Positions 1 to 8,598 of a DNA stretch of 64,000 nt are shown one piece after another. Source of the DNA: an uncultured Opitutia bacterium (GTDB lineage: Bacteria > Verrucomicrobiota > Verrucomicrobiia > Opitutales > UBA953). Every line of letters starts with the position of its first letter. Position 1 is the first letter of the stretch. The notes below the pieces were generated by a model. It did no database searches. It saw nothing but the letters and a program-made list of their open reading frames with translations, and was not told the DNA's origin. The position numbers and the translations under genes were made by a program. The stretch covers positions 124,001-188,000 of the forward strand of contig CAMFKE010000004.1 of the NCBI GenBank assembly GCA_945957395.1, read 5' to 3'.

Positions 1-1
1 G

Positions 2-451
2 TTGCCCATCCGGGCCGAGCACCTGCGCTCGGTGCCCGTCGCGGAAGATGCCCTGCTGGTGGCCGTGCCGTCGAATCATCCGGCCGCGAAAGCCGGCAAG
101 GTGACCTGGGATTCGTTGGCCGACGAGCACTGGCTCCTGCTGGAGGAGGCGCACTGCCTGGGCGCGCAGACGCGCGACCTGTGCCGGCGCGCCGGGCTGG
201 CGCCGCGCGTGGTGCTGCGCGGTGCGCAGCTGGCCACCGTGCTCGGACTCGTCGCGTGCGGGCAGGGCGTGGCCGTGGTGCCCGCGATGGCGGCGAAACA
301 ACTTCCCGCCGGCGTGGCGCTGGTGCCGTTCGCCGGGCGCGCGCCCGTGCGGCGCATTGCGCTCGTGATGCGCGAATCCTCCGGCAAGGCGCCGCCGCCC
401 CTGAAGGCGTTCGTGGATTTCCTCAAGGCCCGCTCGCGCGCCAAGGGGTGA
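2..451 (+). CDS. OxyR-like LysR-family regulator, C-terminal part (5' truncated by window edge)
   Basis: This is the effector-binding domain of a LysR-type transcriptional regulator. The DNA-binding helix-turn-helix lies upstream of the window. The visible 149 residues align in my memory with the second half of E. coli OxyR: an LLLEEAHC segment, then a second cysteine in DLCRRAG, then a glycine-rich stretch ending GVAVVPA. The two cysteines (fragment positions 52 and 61) are nine residues apart, the same spacing as the redox pair C199/C208 of OxyR. A peroxide-sensing role is therefore likely. The adjacent katG/ahpC-type target, if any, is not in view. The first in-frame TTG at the window edge is not the true start. 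Confidence 0.8.
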   Translation: MPIRAEHLRSVPVAEDALLVAVPSNHPAAKAGKVTWDSLADEHWLLLEEAHCLGAQTRDLCRRAGLAPRVVLRGAQLATVLGLVACGQGVAVVPAMAAKQLPAGVALVPFAGRAPVRRIALVMRESSGKAPPPLKAFVDFLKARSRAKG

Positions 452-471
452 TGGAAACCGCGAAGAAAAAA

Positions 472-497
472 CGGCCCGCGGATTGCTCCGCGGGCCG
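472..497 (-). terminator. Intrinsic terminator for the GH101 gene
   Basis: A perfect 11-bp stem (472-482 with 487-497) encloses a TTGC loop. On the minus strand the stem is followed by six T residues and then CTTC. It lies between two convergent genes and would end transcription of the GH101 gene. Confidence 0.85.
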
Positions 498-537
498 TGG
501 TTTGAAGGAGGTTCGCCGGGGTGTCCGGCGAGACGGG

Positions 538-3500
538 TCACTTCACCTCTTCGACAAGGAGATTGTCGATGATGATGACGCCTTCGTTGGCCTTGTCCTT
601 CTTGTTCTTGATGGTCGTGTCGGCGGCTTCGCCGGAGGCCTTTTCGTCCTGCACGATGTTCTTCACGCCGATCCACCAGTCGGGGCGGGAGTCGGTGATG
701 AAGGTCGTCTCGACGGAGAAGGTCTTCTTGGAGGCGTCCTCGATGAGCTTGGAGTGCGCGGGCTCGGCGCCGTCGGGGCCGGCGACGAAGGCGAAGATGC
801 CGGCGGTGTCGCACATGGCGTCAAACTTCACGCGGTAGGTGGTGCCGGGCTTGAGCTTGAGCGTGGCGGGCACGGTGCGGTAGAGCATGTTGCCTGCGGG
901 TTCCTTGCGGCTCTTGAGGGAGTACTTGCCGCCGATGGTGTCGTCGGTGTAGGGCGGGTTGGCCTCGGAGAGGTGGGTGCGCATGTCACCGCCGAAACCG
1001 TACATGAAGGGACCCCAGCCTTCGTCGACATTCTCGAAGTCCTCGAAGAGCACGACGTTGGTCGCGCCGGCGGGAGCGGCGGAGACGCCGGTCTTCACGA
1101 GGCGAACATCGTCGAACTTGACCGTGGCGGCGGAGGGGTCGCCGGCGGTGCGAAGGGCGAGGGCGACGCGACCGGATTCGGGGGCGGTGAAGACGACCTT
1201 CAGGCGGTGCCAGTTGCGCTTATGCTTGGAGGAGGTGTCGGTGTTGTTGGCCAGCAGCGTGGTGGAGACCGCGTTGGAGACGGCCGTGAACGGCGCGTTC
1301 GGGTCGGCGGGCGGGGGCTGCGGGAGCTTGGAGCCGTTGGGGTCGACGAAGGGCTTGGCGATGCGCGAAGCCTGCTCGACGGCGAGGGAGGCGGGGCGCT
1401 TGCCGTCGATGTTGACCCAGACGGAGGCCGAGTAGGTCTGGCCGGCGACGAGGCCGGAGACATCCTGACGGACTTCGCCGGCGGTGGAGCCGCGCATGAC
1501 GAGCTCGGTCTGCCAGGTTTCGGCGTCGTTCTCGATGCTCACGCCGGAGGCGGAGGGGCCCTTCTTCCAGGAGCGGAAGGTGTGGCTGTCGAAGCCGGTG
1601 TCGGCCACGAGGGAGCCTTCGCTCCACTTGAGCTCGGGCATGGCGGGCGCCTCGCTGCGGTAGAGGACGAACGGCGTCTTGGCGGGGATGCCGGCGAGGG
1701 TGACTTCGCCGCCCTTCACGGAGATGTCGCGCTCGAAGACGCGGCCGGTGTCGGTGAGGCGGTAGAGCTTGGCGGTGGTCACGCCTGCCCAGCTCTTGGG
1801 CAGGGTCCAGGAGGAGTCGCCGCCCTTGTCGGTCCAGTGGTAGATCTTGTCTTCGGCGATGGGATCCCAGGGCACGAAGGTGAGGGACTCCTCGGGACGG
1901 CAGGCGAACTTGATGTCGGCGACGCTTTCGCCGTCCTTGCGCTCGGCGAGCTTGGGGTAGCGGCAGACGTTCACGAGCTGGCCGTCGGGGCCGTAGATGC
2001 GGGCGATGTCGCCGGTGACCTCGGTGCGCACGCCGCGGGAGAAGGTGGCGGCGGTGGCGGACTGCTTGAGCAGGTCGAAGTGCTGGAGGTAGGCGGTGGG
2101 GATGTTGACCGTGAAGGCGGACTCGACGGTGCGGGAGAGCTTGGTCTCGCCGTGCCAGCCCATGAAGCCGTCGCAGTTGGTGCCGCGCAGGAGGGGGTCG
2201 TGGCGGAAGGTGTTCTTGGCGGAGAAGTGGATGAAGCGGGCGATTTCGCTGCGGTCACCCTTGCCCCAGATCTGCTGGGTCCAGTCGTTGGCGACGTGGG
2301 TCCAGATGGCGGCGCGCTCCATGACGCCGGGGAACTCGGTGTGCTGGAGGAGGCCGAGGGAGTTGGTCTTGGAGTGCATGCGCCAGCCGGGCCAGCCGCG
2401 GCCGTAGTAGACATCCAGATACACGAAGTCGAGCCAGGGGAGGTCGGCGCGCATGGCGTCGAGGCGCTCGTAGAGGGTGCCGTAGGCGGAGTCGTAGCGG
2501 TAGTCGGTGGCGTAGGACTCGTCGAGCCAGCACCAGGCGACCTTCTTCTCGTCCACGAGGTCGGGGCGGAAGTACTTGGATTCCTTGTGGTACTCGTGGG
2601 CGTTGATGTGGATGCCGGAGAGCACGTTGAAGTCGTGACCGCGCAGCATGGCGAAGCAGAGTTCGTCGCGGCCGCCCTGGCGCACGCCGACGTTGCCGGC
2701 GTAGTCGGGGTGGGAGCTGTCGTGGCCTTCGCTTTCGAAGCCCTTGTACTGGATGCGCTGGCCGATGCCGTCGGTGTAGGCCCAGACCTTCTTGGCGTTG
2801 TCGAGGGCGCGCAGGAAGGGGTTGGTCGCCTGGCTGGCGAAGTTCATCGAGATGTGCGCGATGGGGAAGTTTTTGGTCTTCTCGGAACCATACGCGGCGG
2901 GGGTGGCCTTGCGGTAGGCGATGGCGGCGTCCTGCCAGTCGACGAGGCCGTCGGCGTTTTCATCGGCGGCGACGACGAGCTTGAGCTGGGGGGCGGGGAG
3001 GATCTCGGTGGGGATCTCGCGCACGGTCCACTTGCCCGGGGCGACGGAGAGGGGGGCGCCGTCCTTGGAGGGGGCGACGATCATGCGGAGGTTTTCCTCA
3101 AGCACGTTGGTCCAGAGGCCGGCGGCGACCTTGCCGTCGGAGACGAAGGCGTAGGAGGCGCCGGGGCGGCCGGATTCGTCGTGGTTGGCGTACTTGCGGG
3201 GCTTGCCCTTGGCGTCGAGCTTGAGCTCGGTGAAGGAGAGTTCGGCGGCCTTGCCGATGCGGTCCATGTCCTCGGGCTTTTCGGTGGCGTAGTAGGCGCC
3301 GGGGAAGTTGCCGAGGGCCACGCCGTCCTGCGGCTTGGCGGAGAGGAGGGTGAGCTCGGGGATCTCGACGGTCTTGACGACGAAGTCGCCGGTCTCGCGC
3401 AGGTCGTCGAGGGTGAGGGTGAGCGACTGTCCGGAGATCTCGGCGCGGGCGGTGAAGGCGACCTTGATGTCGGGGAAGCTCAGGCGGTACTCGGCGTGCG

Positions 3501-3777
3501 AGGTGGAGACGGGGCGGAAGGTGACCTCGGCCTTGTATCGGGTGCCGTTGATGACGACCTCGCGGGCGGCGTTGGCGTCGAGGGAGACGGTGTCGCCGGC
3601 GAAGGAATAGGAGAGCAGTCCGGGGAAATTGGGATCGAGACGGGCGGTGAAGGAGCCGGAAGAGATGGCGTAGCCCGGCAGGATGGTCTCGGTGCGGTCG
3701 AGGGGGGCGGTGGAACACGCGGAGAGCGCGACGCAGGCGAGAAGGAAGGCGGTGTTGGTGGACAGCGATGATTTCAT
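538..3777 (-). CDS. GH101 endo-alpha-N-acetylgalactosaminidase, lipoprotein
   Basis: A predicted secreted glycoside hydrolase that releases the disaccharide Gal-beta-1,3-GalNAc (core 1) from Ser/Thr of mucin-type O-glycoproteins. I chose the ATG at 3777, giving 1079 aa, because it begins a clean lipoprotein signal with lipobox LSAC (Cys21). An upstream in-frame start at 3843 would bury the signal. A calcium-loop-like ADENADGLVDWQD typical of the family lies near 271-283. The catalytic barrel contains FVYLDVYY with D455 as probable nucleophile, and E487 lies 32 residues later. That is the spacing I recall for nucleophile and acid/base in pneumococcal GH101. From about residue 750 there are two beta-sandwich, carbohydrate-binding-like domains. 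It follows a GH112 gene on the same strand, pointing to a shared pathway. Exact linkage specificity is inferred from the family. Confidence 0.88.
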   Translation of the reverse strand: MKSSLSTNTAFLLACVALSACSTAPLDRTETILPGYAISSGSFTARLDPNFPGLLSYSFAGDTVSLDANAAREVVINGTRYKAEVTFRPVSTSHAEYRLSFPDIKVAFTARAEISGQSLTLTLDDLRETGDFVVKTVEIPELTLLSAKPQDGVALGNFPGAYYATEKPEDMDRIGKAAELSFTELKLDAKGKPRKYANHDESGRPGASYAFVSDGKVAAGLWTNVLEENLRMIVAPSKDGAPLSVAPGKWTVREIPTEILPAPQLKLVVAADENADGLVDWQDAAIAYRKATPAAYGSEKTKNFPIAHISMNFASQATNPFLRALDNAKKVWAYTDGIGQRIQYKGFESEGHDSSHPDYAGNVGVRQGGRDELCFAMLRGHDFNVLSGIHINAHEYHKESKYFRPDLVDEKKVAWCWLDESYATDYRYDSAYGTLYERLDAMRADLPWLDFVYLDVYYGRGWPGWRMHSKTNSLGLLQHTEFPGVMERAAIWTHVANDWTQQIWGKGDRSEIARFIHFSAKNTFRHDPLLRGTNCDGFMGWHGETKLSRTVESAFTVNIPTAYLQHFDLLKQSATAATFSRGVRTEVTGDIARIYGPDGQLVNVCRYPKLAERKDGESVADIKFACRPEESLTFVPWDPIAEDKIYHWTDKGGDSSWTLPKSWAGVTTAKLYRLTDTGRVFERDISVKGGEVTLAGIPAKTPFVLYRSEAPAMPELKWSEGSLVADTGFDSHTFRSWKKGPSASGVSIENDAETWQTELVMRGSTAGEVRQDVSGLVAGQTYSASVWVNIDGKRPASLAVEQASRIAKPFVDPNGSKLPQPPPADPNAPFTAVSNAVSTTLLANNTDTSSKHKRNWHRLKVVFTAPESGRVALALRTAGDPSAATVKFDDVRLVKTGVSAAPAGATNVVLFEDFENVDEGWGPFMYGFGGDMRTHLSEANPPYTDDTIGGKYSLKSRKEPAGNMLYRTVPATLKLKPGTTYRVKFDAMCDTAGIFAFVAGPDGAEPAHSKLIEDASKKTFSVETTFITDSRPDWWIGVKNIVQDEKASGEAADTTIKNKKDKANEGVIIIDNLLVEEVK

Positions 3778-3825
3778 GGCGAGTTGGAGGTTCAATCGGG
3801 TCGAGGATGTGGGTTTGTTAAAAGC

Positions 3826-3861
3826 CGCGTTCCGGCGCGACACACGGACGGCCGGAACGCG
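3826..3861 (-). terminator. Inverted repeat between GH112 and GH101 genes
   Basis: An 11-bp perfect inverted repeat (3826-3836 with 3851-3861, loop 14 nt) lies in the 111-bp gap. On the minus strand it is followed by GGCTTTTAAC, a weak T-run. It may end or attenuate transcription between the phosphorylase and the downstream glycosidase, so the two may be expressed separately. Confidence 0.5.
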
Positions 3862-3888
3862 GTGACGGCAAAAGGCCCGAGGGGGCCC

Positions 3889-6120
3889 TTAAATCCAGCG
3901 GCTTTCGTAGGGCTTGAGCGAGACCGAGGTGGCCTTGCCCTGACCGTCGAAGACCTTGGTGGTCTGAGGTTTGTCGGAATTGTTCACGACGACAAGCTTC
4001 TTGGTCTTCGGGTAGTAGGCGCACTCGGTGGCCGGGTTTTCCGAGTACCACTTGGTGAGTTCGGCTTCCTTGCCGGCGGCCCAGAAGATGGCGCGGTGCA
4101 GGAGGCGCGAGTTGGTGAGGTCGTAGGGGAGGGCGCCGAGGAACACGGAGCGGCCCTTGCCGAAGGACTTGGCGGCGGCCATGACATGCAGGCCGTTGGC
4201 GGCCAGCAGCTTGGTCTCGCGATCGCACACGTACACGAAGGTCTCGTTGGTGCCGAAGTCCGGCTTGGCGCCGAGGCCCTCGGTGATGAAGTGCTTCTCC
4301 TCGACCTGCGCGAGCACGGTGGCGGACTGCAGGGTGCTGCCGACCTCCTTGTCCACGCCCATGACGTCGGCCAGCTGGAAGTAGCGGCCCTGGTGCATGT
4401 GGGCGGAGGGGCCGCGGCAACCGATGAAGCCGCCGCCGTTGCTGATGAACTTGCGCACCGCCTCGACGATCTTGGGGTTGGCCCACCAGCTGCCGCCGGA
4501 CCAGGCGGTCTCGGCGTCGCCGTCGTTGATGACGACCTGGACGTCCTTGGGGATGCCGCCCTTTTCAACTTCCTCGAAGCTGATGAACTGCACTTCGACG
4601 GGCAGGCCGGCGAGGCACTCGAGCAGGTTGGTGCCGGCGACCTGGATGACGTCGGGGCGCTTGACCAGGAACTTCTGGGGGGCGCCGAAGGAGTTGATCC
4701 AGGCCTTCCAGTTGCCCCAGCAGTTGAGCACGGCGACCTTGATGGGGGCCTTGAGCGACTCGCCGCCGTCGGCGTTGAGCTTGAAGGCGCGGAACTCGTT
4801 GCACAGCTCGGTCACGTGCTCGATGAAGTCCGGGTACTTGAGGGCCAGGCGCAGGTAGCCGCCGTAGCCGAGGCGGTCGACCGGCTTGCGCATGAGGGCG
4901 CGGCGGATCTTGATCCAGTTGGAGAGGGATTCGGCGGTGGGTTCGCCGGTGCCGTCCTCCTTGAACACATCGGGGAAGAAGTACGGGTAGAGGCGCAGCT
5001 CCTTGACGAGGCCGCCCGGGGTGTCGCTGATGCGGCGCAGGGCGACGCCGTCCTCGGCGGCGCCGACATGGATGTCGATGCCCATCTTGAGGAAGTCGGG
5101 CTTGTAGGGCTCGACGCCGATCCAGTGGTCGCCCCAGAAGATGGCGGTGCGCTTGCCGGCCTTGTTGGCGCGCTTCACGAGTTCCTTGCCGTACTTGACG
5201 ACGAACTTGTGGATGAACTTCATCCAGTCGAGGTAGCCCTTGGAGGGCACGCGGCAGGCGGCGTTGTAGTAGCCCTGGTCGACGAAGTCCTCGCCGCGCA
5301 GGCGGTAGCCGTACTGCTTGGCGAAGTCTTCCAGCGCGAGCACGCTGATGGTGTCCTGGTAGCCGGTCCAGTCGCGGAACTTGTCCACGGCGTCCTGGTC
5401 GGAGTCCACGGCGAAGTGGTAGGCGAGGGTGGTGAGGCGGACGACGTCGGTCTTGGGGTGGTCCTCAAGGTACTTGTCGTAGAACTTCATCAGGTGGTCC
5501 CAGCACTGCTTGTGGTAGGGGTCCACGCTGATGACATGGGGCTTGTTCCAATTGTTCGTCAGATGGTTGTACATCGAGGTCGTGTCCCAGATCTGGAACA
5601 CGAGGAAGTTCACGGTGTACACGTGGAAGGGGGTGATGCCCTTGACGGTCACCTTGCCGGTCTTGGTATCGAGCTTCCACTTGGAGGTGGGCACGACCTT
5701 GCCGGTGGTGCGGTCGATGACTTCCCAGTACTTCTTGGCGGAGTGCTTGGTGTCGATGACGTACTTTTCGCGGTAGAAACCGGCCATCGGGTCGATGACG
5801 ACGGTGGCCGACTGGGCGGTCACGGGGTCGGACATCAGGTACTTCTGCGGGAGCTGGTCCATGTGCTCGCGCGGGTACTTCTGCTCGGCGCGAACGAGGC
5901 AGGTGGTGGAGTAGATCTCCATGCCCATATCGAGGATCTCCTTGGAGAGCTCGGTGCCGTCGGAGTCGCGGATGGCGTCGGCGCCCCACTTCTTGGTGAG
6001 CTCGATGACCATCTTCTCCTCGCCCTTTTCGGCGGGCAGGGTGATGAATCCGCCCGTCGACTTGGCGGCGGACTTGGCGGAGGCCGGCTTCTGGGAGGCC
6101 GGGGACTTGGTGGGTTTCAT
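3889..6120 (-). CDS. GH112 1,3-beta-galactosyl-N-acetylhexosamine phosphorylase
   Basis: A cytoplasmic phosphorylase that cleaves galacto-N-biose or lacto-N-biose with phosphate to give alpha-galactose-1-phosphate and free GalNAc or GlcNAc. From the ATG at 6120 it is 743 aa, close to the usual size of about 720-750 aa. A 34-residue upstream extension from 6222 is rejected as non-homologous. The Lys/Ala/Ser-rich N-terminus has no export signal. The body shows the (beta/alpha)8 phosphorylase region (GDHWIGVEPYKPDF, GYGGYLRLALKYPDF), then a Rossmann-like domain (IKVAVLNCWGNWKAW; SNGGGFIGCRGPS) and a small C-terminal beta domain. It would consume the disaccharide made by the neighbouring GH101 enzyme. 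No disaccharide transporter, NahK or galT is in view. Gene symbol (lnpA/gnpA) left blank because substrate preference cannot be read from sequence. Confidence 0.9.
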   Translation of the reverse strand: MKPTKSPASQKPASAKSAAKSTGGFITLPAEKGEEKMVIELTKKWGADAIRDSDGTELSKEILDMGMEIYSTTCLVRAEQKYPREHMDQLPQKYLMSDPVTAQSATVVIDPMAGFYREKYVIDTKHSAKKYWEVIDRTTGKVVPTSKWKLDTKTGKVTVKGITPFHVYTVNFLVFQIWDTTSMYNHLTNNWNKPHVISVDPYHKQCWDHLMKFYDKYLEDHPKTDVVRLTTLAYHFAVDSDQDAVDKFRDWTGYQDTISVLALEDFAKQYGYRLRGEDFVDQGYYNAACRVPSKGYLDWMKFIHKFVVKYGKELVKRANKAGKRTAIFWGDHWIGVEPYKPDFLKMGIDIHVGAAEDGVALRRISDTPGGLVKELRLYPYFFPDVFKEDGTGEPTAESLSNWIKIRRALMRKPVDRLGYGGYLRLALKYPDFIEHVTELCNEFRAFKLNADGGESLKAPIKVAVLNCWGNWKAWINSFGAPQKFLVKRPDVIQVAGTNLLECLAGLPVEVQFISFEEVEKGGIPKDVQVVINDGDAETAWSGGSWWANPKIVEAVRKFISNGGGFIGCRGPSAHMHQGRYFQLADVMGVDKEVGSTLQSATVLAQVEEKHFITEGLGAKPDFGTNETFVYVCDRETKLLAANGLHVMAAAKSFGKGRSVFLGALPYDLTNSRLLHRAIFWAAGKEAELTKWYSENPATECAYYPKTKKLVVVNNSDKPQTTKVFDGQGKATSVSLKPYESRWI

Positions 6121-6279
6121 GCGGGTGGGTTTGGGTGGAAGCGGGAAAGGGCTTGCGTCGCGAGAGAGAGGAAATGCGACGGCGAGAGGCCACCGAAAAA
6201 GCGCTTCTTCGGGCGAAAACAAGAGGATGTGAAATGAGTTCCCGTTTCCCTAATCGGCCCGGGCGCGCCGGGCGGGGCG

Positions 6280-6942
6280 TCAGTCGTCCTTTTCGCCGGG
6301 GAAACGCACCACGACCTCGCGTATGCCGGAGTGTCCGCCCCAGTCGCCGCCCTTGTCGATCCAGCGCTCCACGAAACCGGCGAGGCGCAGGCGGGCCTTG
6401 TCGCGGGCCAGCTCGGCTTTGCGCGGGGCGCGCAGCACGAGTTCGGCGCTCAGGTTGCGCTCCAGCGCGGCCAGGTTCTCTCCGGCGTTGAAGCGCGCCC
6501 AGCCGTTTTCGGCGCGCTTTTGCATGCCTTCGGTGCGGATGGCCGGGGGCAGCGTGGCTTTCAGCGCCGGCGCGTTCACCACGCAGCGCAGCAGGTCGCC
6601 GTGCCGGGTGACGCGCACCTTGAGGCCCTCGGCCAGCGCGACATGGAAGCGGTAAACGACGGGCACGCGGATCTCGGTGGTGGTGGTGCCCAGGTGCAGC
6701 CAGCCCAGGTCCAGCGAGTCGCTCTCGGAAAAGGTCTCGACGGTCTCGACGGAGGCCAGTTCCAGCCTGTCGCCCTGCACCTCGGCGATGCGCACGATCT
6801 CCTCGCTCACCGTGCGGCTGACGCGTTTCTCCAGCTCCAGCCAGGAGGAGGGCGAGAGCGTGCGCACGAGGAAGGCCAGCGCCGCGAGGAAGAGCGCGGC
6901 GGCGATGAGCAGCAACGAGACGGTCGTGAGAGGGCGGCGCAT
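6280..6942 (-). CDS. Membrane-anchored protein of unknown function (possibly DUF4230-like)
   Basis: A 220-aa protein starting at the ATG at 6942. One N-terminal hydrophobic segment (about residues 7-28) is followed by an extra-cytoplasmic alpha/beta-looking domain. The features IRVPVVYRFHV, then a short LLRCVV strand, then ATLPPAI recall the DUF4230 family, but I cannot verify this. The remainder is rich in Arg, Glu and Ala with helical character. It is divergent from the next gene, with a 99-bp shared promoter region. The much longer open frame that reaches 9621 is a GC-driven artefact across other genes. Function unknown. Confidence 0.7.
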   Translation of the reverse strand: MRRPLTTVSLLLIAAALFLAALAFLVRTLSPSSWLELEKRVSRTVSEEIVRIAEVQGDRLELASVETVETFSESDSLDLGWLHLGTTTTEIRVPVVYRFHVALAEGLKVRVTRHGDLLRCVVNAPALKATLPPAIRTEGMQKRAENGWARFNAGENLAALERNLSAELVLRAPRKAELARDKARLRLAGFVERWIDKGGDWGGHSGIREVVVRFPGEKDD

Positions 6943-7041
6943 GGGCGGCACTATGCGCGCCGGCGGGCGCGACCAAAGGCAAAAGCGCCGGCGATGTTTT
7001 CGCGCTTCCCACGCGGGGCGTCCCGCATTGCCTCGCCGCCG

Positions 7042-8394
7042 ATGAATCATAAGACCTCGGCGCTGGCGGCTTCGCTGCTGCTCGTATTCCTCTTCCTGGC
7101 GGTGTTTTTCCATTTCCGCGACTCCGCGCCGCCCGACCTGTCCCGCTTTGCCCCCGTCGCGCACGACCCGGTCGTCTACGCCGAGGTGCGCAGGCATGTC
7201 GACGCCTTCGCCGTCGCCCGGCGCGAATACGCACCGGTCGAGCCCGGCGACCCCGACGACGAGGCCGCGGAAGACGACGCCCATACGCTCAACGCTCTGG
7301 CGCGTGCGGGTGACGCCGCCGCGTTGCGCGCGCTGCGCCGGTATGTGAAGGAGAACGAGGCGGCGCTGGCCGCCGCGCATGCGCTGGTGCGGCTCAAGGC
7401 GTTTTCCTGGGATCCGATTTCCCCCGGAGTCGGCTTCGCCTCTCCGATGCCGACGCTGGGCATTAGTGCGGCGCACCGGATGCTGGAGCGCGAGGCGCTG
7501 CTCGCCGCTATAGACGGAAACACCGACGCCGCGTGGGCGACGCTCGCCGATTGCCTCGAATCGGCGCGGGTGCGGGAGCGGAGCTCCGGCGCCTTTGTCA
7601 CTTGCCTCACGAGCCTTGCGTGCGAGGGGCTGGCGCTGAACGCGGTGAATGAGCTCGCCGACAGGGAAAAGGACCCGGCGAAGCTGCGCGCCTTTCTGGG
7701 CCGCATGAATCTCCAGTCTCCCGACCCGCTGGCTTATCGGCGCACCGTCGCCGCAGAGCTCTTGTTTATGGCGGATCTTCTTATGCCCTCGCGCGGCGGA
7801 ACTCTTTTGAAGCGGAAACCGGTTGTGGGGGCCTTGGGCTTTGGCGGAGGGAGCGCGTCCACGACTTTCTGGGCTGAGGTGCGCGTGTGGCCCGACAGGG
7901 CCAAGGAGTACTGGCTTTGGTGCAACACCCTGCCCAACGCCACCGTCGCCGAGTACGCCGCTTTCGCCGACCGGGAGCTGGCGGACAGTTCCCCCGCCGG
8001 GCCGCCCCGGTTGCCGCCGCGCTCCGGCGGCTGGCGCATCCTGCTGCGCAATTCGGGCGGCGCGGAGTTCCTTGATGTTGTAGAGCCCTGCTATCCCGTG
8101 GTTCGCGGGAAACACTTCCGCCTGCGCGCGCATCACGACCTCACCCGGGTCGCGCTCGCTTTGCACATTTATCGTCTCGAGCATGACGGGCGCCTCCCGG
8201 CTTCCTTGGCTGAGCTCTCGCCCGACCTGCTTTCGGCTCTTCCTGTCGACCCCTTCGACGGCGCCCCGCTTCGCTATGACTCCGCCGACGGCCGCATCTG
8301 GTCGGTCGGTGAGGATTTTAAGGACGACTCGGGCTTCGTGGACGCCGAGGGTGAGTCCAAGGATGTCGTGGTGCGGCTCGGCTGGGCCACATAA
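7042..8394 (+). CDS. Membrane-anchored hypothetical protein with pseudopilin-like C-terminus
   Basis: A 450-aa protein from the ATG at 7042, with one N-terminal membrane helix (about residues 7-22) and otherwise soluble. The middle is mostly alpha-helical and Ala-rich. The last 80 residues contain a conserved-looking block: ALHIYRLEHDGRLPASLAEL, then LPVDPFDGAPLRYD, then an acidic end. That block resembles the C-terminal part of secretion-type pseudopilins and of planctomycete/verrucomicrobial proteins with the same ending. No prepilin cleavage motif is present, so it is not itself a pilin. It stands alone between a divergent gene and the PepSY/TonB operon. Function unknown. Confidence 0.75.
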   Translation: MNHKTSALAASLLLVFLFLAVFFHFRDSAPPDLSRFAPVAHDPVVYAEVRRHVDAFAVARREYAPVEPGDPDDEAAEDDAHTLNALARAGDAAALRALRRYVKENEAALAAAHALVRLKAFSWDPISPGVGFASPMPTLGISAAHRMLEREALLAAIDGNTDAAWATLADCLESARVRERSSGAFVTCLTSLACEGLALNAVNELADREKDPAKLRAFLGRMNLQSPDPLAYRRTVAAELLFMADLLMPSRGGTLLKRKPVVGALGFGGGSASTTFWAEVRVWPDRAKEYWLWCNTLPNATVAEYAAFADRELADSSPAGPPRLPPRSGGWRILLRNSGGAEFLDVVEPCYPVVRGKHFRLRAHHDLTRVALALHIYRLEHDGRLPASLAELSPDLLSALPVDPFDGAPLRYDSADGRIWSVGEDFKDDSGFVDAEGESKDVVVRLGWAT

Positions 8395-8485
8395 GTCGGC
8401 TGCCGCCCCGCTTGAAGACAGCGGCTTGGCGCGGAATTGCTTTTGTGGTTGTAAAATGAGAACGCGTCCCAATAGCCGTGTGTCG

Positions 8486-8566
8486 TGAAACTGAGACTTT
8501 GTTTCAAGTTCATGCCGGGTGGCGACGACAGGCGCGCCAGCCGGTAGCCCCAAGGCGGGCGCGCCT
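8486..8566 (+). promoter_or_regulatory. Leader inverted repeats upstream of the PepSY-TonB operon
   Basis: Two inverted repeats lie in the 204-bp gap before the PepSY gene. The first is TGAAAC (8486-8491) with GTTTCA (8501-8506), nine bases apart, an operator-like dyad. The second is a 9-bp hairpin, AGGCGCGCC (8530-8538) with GGCGCGCCT (8558-8566), ending 32 bp before the start codon. The regulator is unknown. Neither is a clear Fur box. Confidence 0.35.
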
Positions 8567-8598
8567 GAGCCACACTTTCGTTTCCCAAACCGTTTTTC

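Noticed and set aside
181-3771. A 1196-codon plus-strand open frame opposite the GH101 gene
   Set aside because: It is a low-complexity Gly/Val/Asp/Leu product of the GC-rich antisense strand. The opposite strand encodes a recognisable GH101 enzyme with catalytic residues.
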